Source of the DNA: GH45 sp046704385 | GTDB taxonomy: Bacteria; Bacteroidota; Bacteroidia; Bacteroidales; SZUA-534 | NCBI GenBank assembly: GCA_046704385.1 | Contig: JBJKSB010000091.1 | Coordinates: 14,143-78,142, forward strand | Direction of reading: 5' to 3' | Length of the DNA stretch: 64,000 nucleotides | Part shown: one piece after another, positions 63,929-64,000 of the stretch | Layout: every line of letters begins with the position of its first letter | Position numbering within the stretch: the stretch's first letter is position 1 | Notes under the pieces: model-generated | What the model saw: the letters and a program-made list of their open reading frames with translations, nothing else | What the model was told of the DNA's origin: nothing | Database searches by the model: none | Made by a program: the position numbers and the translations under genes

Positions 63929-64000
63929 AGCTATTAGCAATCTTTCAAATATTTTCTCACCATAGTATCGTCGATTTACTTTGTAGCAAAATTCATCTAA

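Noticed and set aside
1..64000. CRISPR array or prophage
   Set aside because: No regularly spaced repeats and no phage structural or integrase genes were found.

Overview
The window looks like a chromosomal stretch from a member of the Bacteroidota, most likely a free-living Bacteroidales/Marinilabiliales-type polysaccharide degrader. The reasons are: low-GC DNA; a hybrid-type two-component sensor with Reg_prop propellers; secreted proteins ending in type IX secretion system (T9SS) C-terminal sorting domains (the YPNP-type start and GxYxxxL-type end); SpoIIE phosphatases fused to TPR arrays; few Shine-Dalgarno sites; and a promoter fitting the Bacteroidota TTG-N19-TAnnTTTG form. No rRNA, tRNA, CRISPR array, complete insertion sequence or prophage was seen.

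Layout. (1) 1-3067 (-) is a hybrid sensor cut by the left edge, divergent from a xylan/arabinoxylan locus at 3449-17203 (+): two GH43 enzymes, a GH51 arabinofuranosidase, a three-domain CE1-like esterase / second esterase / GH8 protein, a membrane-anchored DUF362 protein with a T9SS signal, a propeller lipoprotein and a GH3 enzyme with a PA14 insert. No SusC/SusD pair is present. (2) 17318-20327 (+) encodes an aldo/keto reductase, a zinc dehydrogenase and an amidohydrolase-type lactonase, which fits non-phosphorylative sugar oxidation (L-fucose type). (3) 20366-29619 holds a helical hypothetical protein, an AlkA-like DNA glycosylase, a TPR-SpoIIE phosphatase, an M28 peptidase, a polytopic membrane protein, a rifampin ADP-ribosyltransferase (arr) and an IMP dehydrogenase-like gene just upstream of arr. 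(4) 30033-40811 is an accessory stretch: internally deleted genes, an Ntn-hydrolase with a T9SS signal, a duplicated pair of DUF362/T9SS genes around an AraC regulator, a DJ-1/PfpI protein and a secreted beta-helix protein. (5) 40930-44132 (+) pairs a soluble SpoIIE phosphatase with an OLD-like ATPase whose Toprim motif is degenerate. (6) 44291-54393 (-) holds a beta-helix lipoprotein with three internal repeats, an AraC regulator, a MarR-adaptor-RND-TolC efflux operon and an aminotransferase. (7) 54477-63928 holds an HrpB helicase, a remnant FMN reductase with pirin, YceI and AraC genes, a small TonB-C-like secreted protein and a giant T9SS-exported propeller protein.

How the parts fit. The xylan genes form a graded pathway: esterases remove ester substituents, GH8 trims oligoxylans, and GH43/GH51/GH3 release arabinose and xylose. 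The hybrid sensor is the likely regulator; a direct repeat with 21-bp spacing in the divergent intergenic region is a candidate operator.

The most unusual signals are: three DUF362 proteins combining N-terminal membrane helices with a T9SS C-terminal domain; a conserved upstream module shared by two of them and the Ntn-hydrolase gene; the trifunctional esterase/esterase/GH8 protein; the OLD-like ATPase/SpoIIE pair; and three separate genes that keep both ends but have lost their middles.
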